A model generated the notes under the pieces. It was not told the origin of the DNA. It saw only the letters and a list, made by a program, of their open reading frames with translations, and searched no databases. This document shows, piece after piece, positions 63,857-64,000 of a DNA stretch of 64,000 nucleotides. Position numbers and translations under genes: made by a program. This DNA is from Bradyrhizobium sp. CCBAU 53338 (GTDB lineage: Bacteria; Pseudomonadota; Alphaproteobacteria; Rhizobiales; Xanthobacteraceae): the NCBI RefSeq assembly GCF_015291665.1, contig NZ_CP030049.1, positions 124,001 through 188,000 on the forward strand, written 5' to 3'. Positions within the stretch are counted from its first letter, which is position 1. Each line of letters begins with the position of its first letter.

Positions 63857-64000
63857 TTAAACTGCTCGCCGGACACTGTCGACAAAGCGTGGCACGTCGT
63901 CAGTTGTAAGGCCGGCCAGATTGATCCTGCCGTTTCCAACGATATAGATCGCATCATCCTTGCGGAGACGGTCGATCGTGGCAGAATGCAAGGGTAAGGT
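63857..64000 (-). CDS. Aromatic/aspartate aminotransferase, C-terminal end
   Basis: The final 47 residues of a class I aminotransferase (AspC/TyrB group): LHSATIDRLRKDDAIYIVGN then GRINLAGLTTDDVPRFVD. The YxxGNGRINxAGL sequence, whose Arg binds the substrate carboxylate, is diagnostic. The gene runs off the right edge of the window. It is convergent with the GntR gene. Such enzymes make aryl-pyruvates, the substrate class of the indolepyruvate oxidoreductase at 10560-14015, though the distance argues against direct linkage. Confidence 0.85.
   Translation of the reverse strand, partial: TLPLHSATIDRLRKDDAIYIVGNGRINLAGLTTDDVPRFVDSVRRAV

Noticed and set aside
1..64000. CRISPR arrays, tRNA, rRNA, phage structural genes
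   Set aside because: No regularly spaced direct repeats, no cloverleaf-like sequence recognised, no rRNA and no phage structural proteins were seen.

Overview
The window looks like an accessory region of a GC-rich alphaproteobacterial chromosome or large plasmid, most plausibly a Bradyrhizobium-type member of the Hyphomicrobiales. The basis is the gene families present, the dense leaderless-style operons, the IetAS pair and the overall codon use; no rRNA, tRNA or housekeeping marker is present, so the taxonomic call is inference. Several genes are broken by single small indels, which points either to ongoing gene decay or to base-calling errors.

Region 1 (1-4.2 kb) holds the end of an RND-efflux adaptor gene, a divergent TetR regulator with a perfect palindrome between them, and a chemoreceptor. 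Region 2 (4.4-17.7 kb) is an aromatic-catabolism cluster in two minus-strand operons: (a) FAD monooxygenase, SDR, indolepyruvate-type ferredoxin oxidoreductase and a frameshifted carotenoid/lignostilbene oxygenase; (b) VOC protein, NTF2-like protein, MFS carrier, fumarylacetoacetate-hydrolase (FAH) family enzyme and quinone oxidoreductase. A PadR regulator is divergent from (a), and near-identical ATATGT-N8-ACATAT palindromes lie in front of both operons, so one PadR probably controls the whole block.

Region 3 (17.8-42.9 kb) has NhaA, an IclR regulator, then a second catabolic system: two FAH enzymes, a fused flavin monooxygenase-alpha/beta hydrolase, a gentisate 1,2-dioxygenase-like cupin, two aconitase-type LeuCD-like dehydratase pairs, a PEP-mutase/isocitrate-lyase-family lyase, an HpaI-type aldolase, four SDRs, and a complete Liv-type ABC importer. 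Together they read as import of an aromatic acid, hydroxylation to a gentisate, ring cleavage, hydrolysis to a maleate, hydration to a malate and C-C cleavage. A shared 16-bp motif (TGCAA-N7-CTAG/T) precedes four of these genes. LysR and AraC-type regulators lie within the block.

Region 4 (43-62 kb) is a conflict/mobile island: a HipA-HipB-like pair in reversed order, a decayed IS630-family element, an operon for exported hydrolases and proteases (lipoprotein, metalloprotease, trypsin-like protease, DUF900 hydrolase), a divergent operon for a nitrilase-fold protein, a winged-helix protein and a small unknown protein, a HigBA toxin-antitoxin pair with a striking 16-bp inverted repeat, the IetAS AAA-ATPase/subtilase defence or incompatibility pair, and a Fic pseudogene. 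The window closes with a diguanylate cyclase, a GntR-type regulator and the C-terminus of an aromatic/aspartate aminotransferase.
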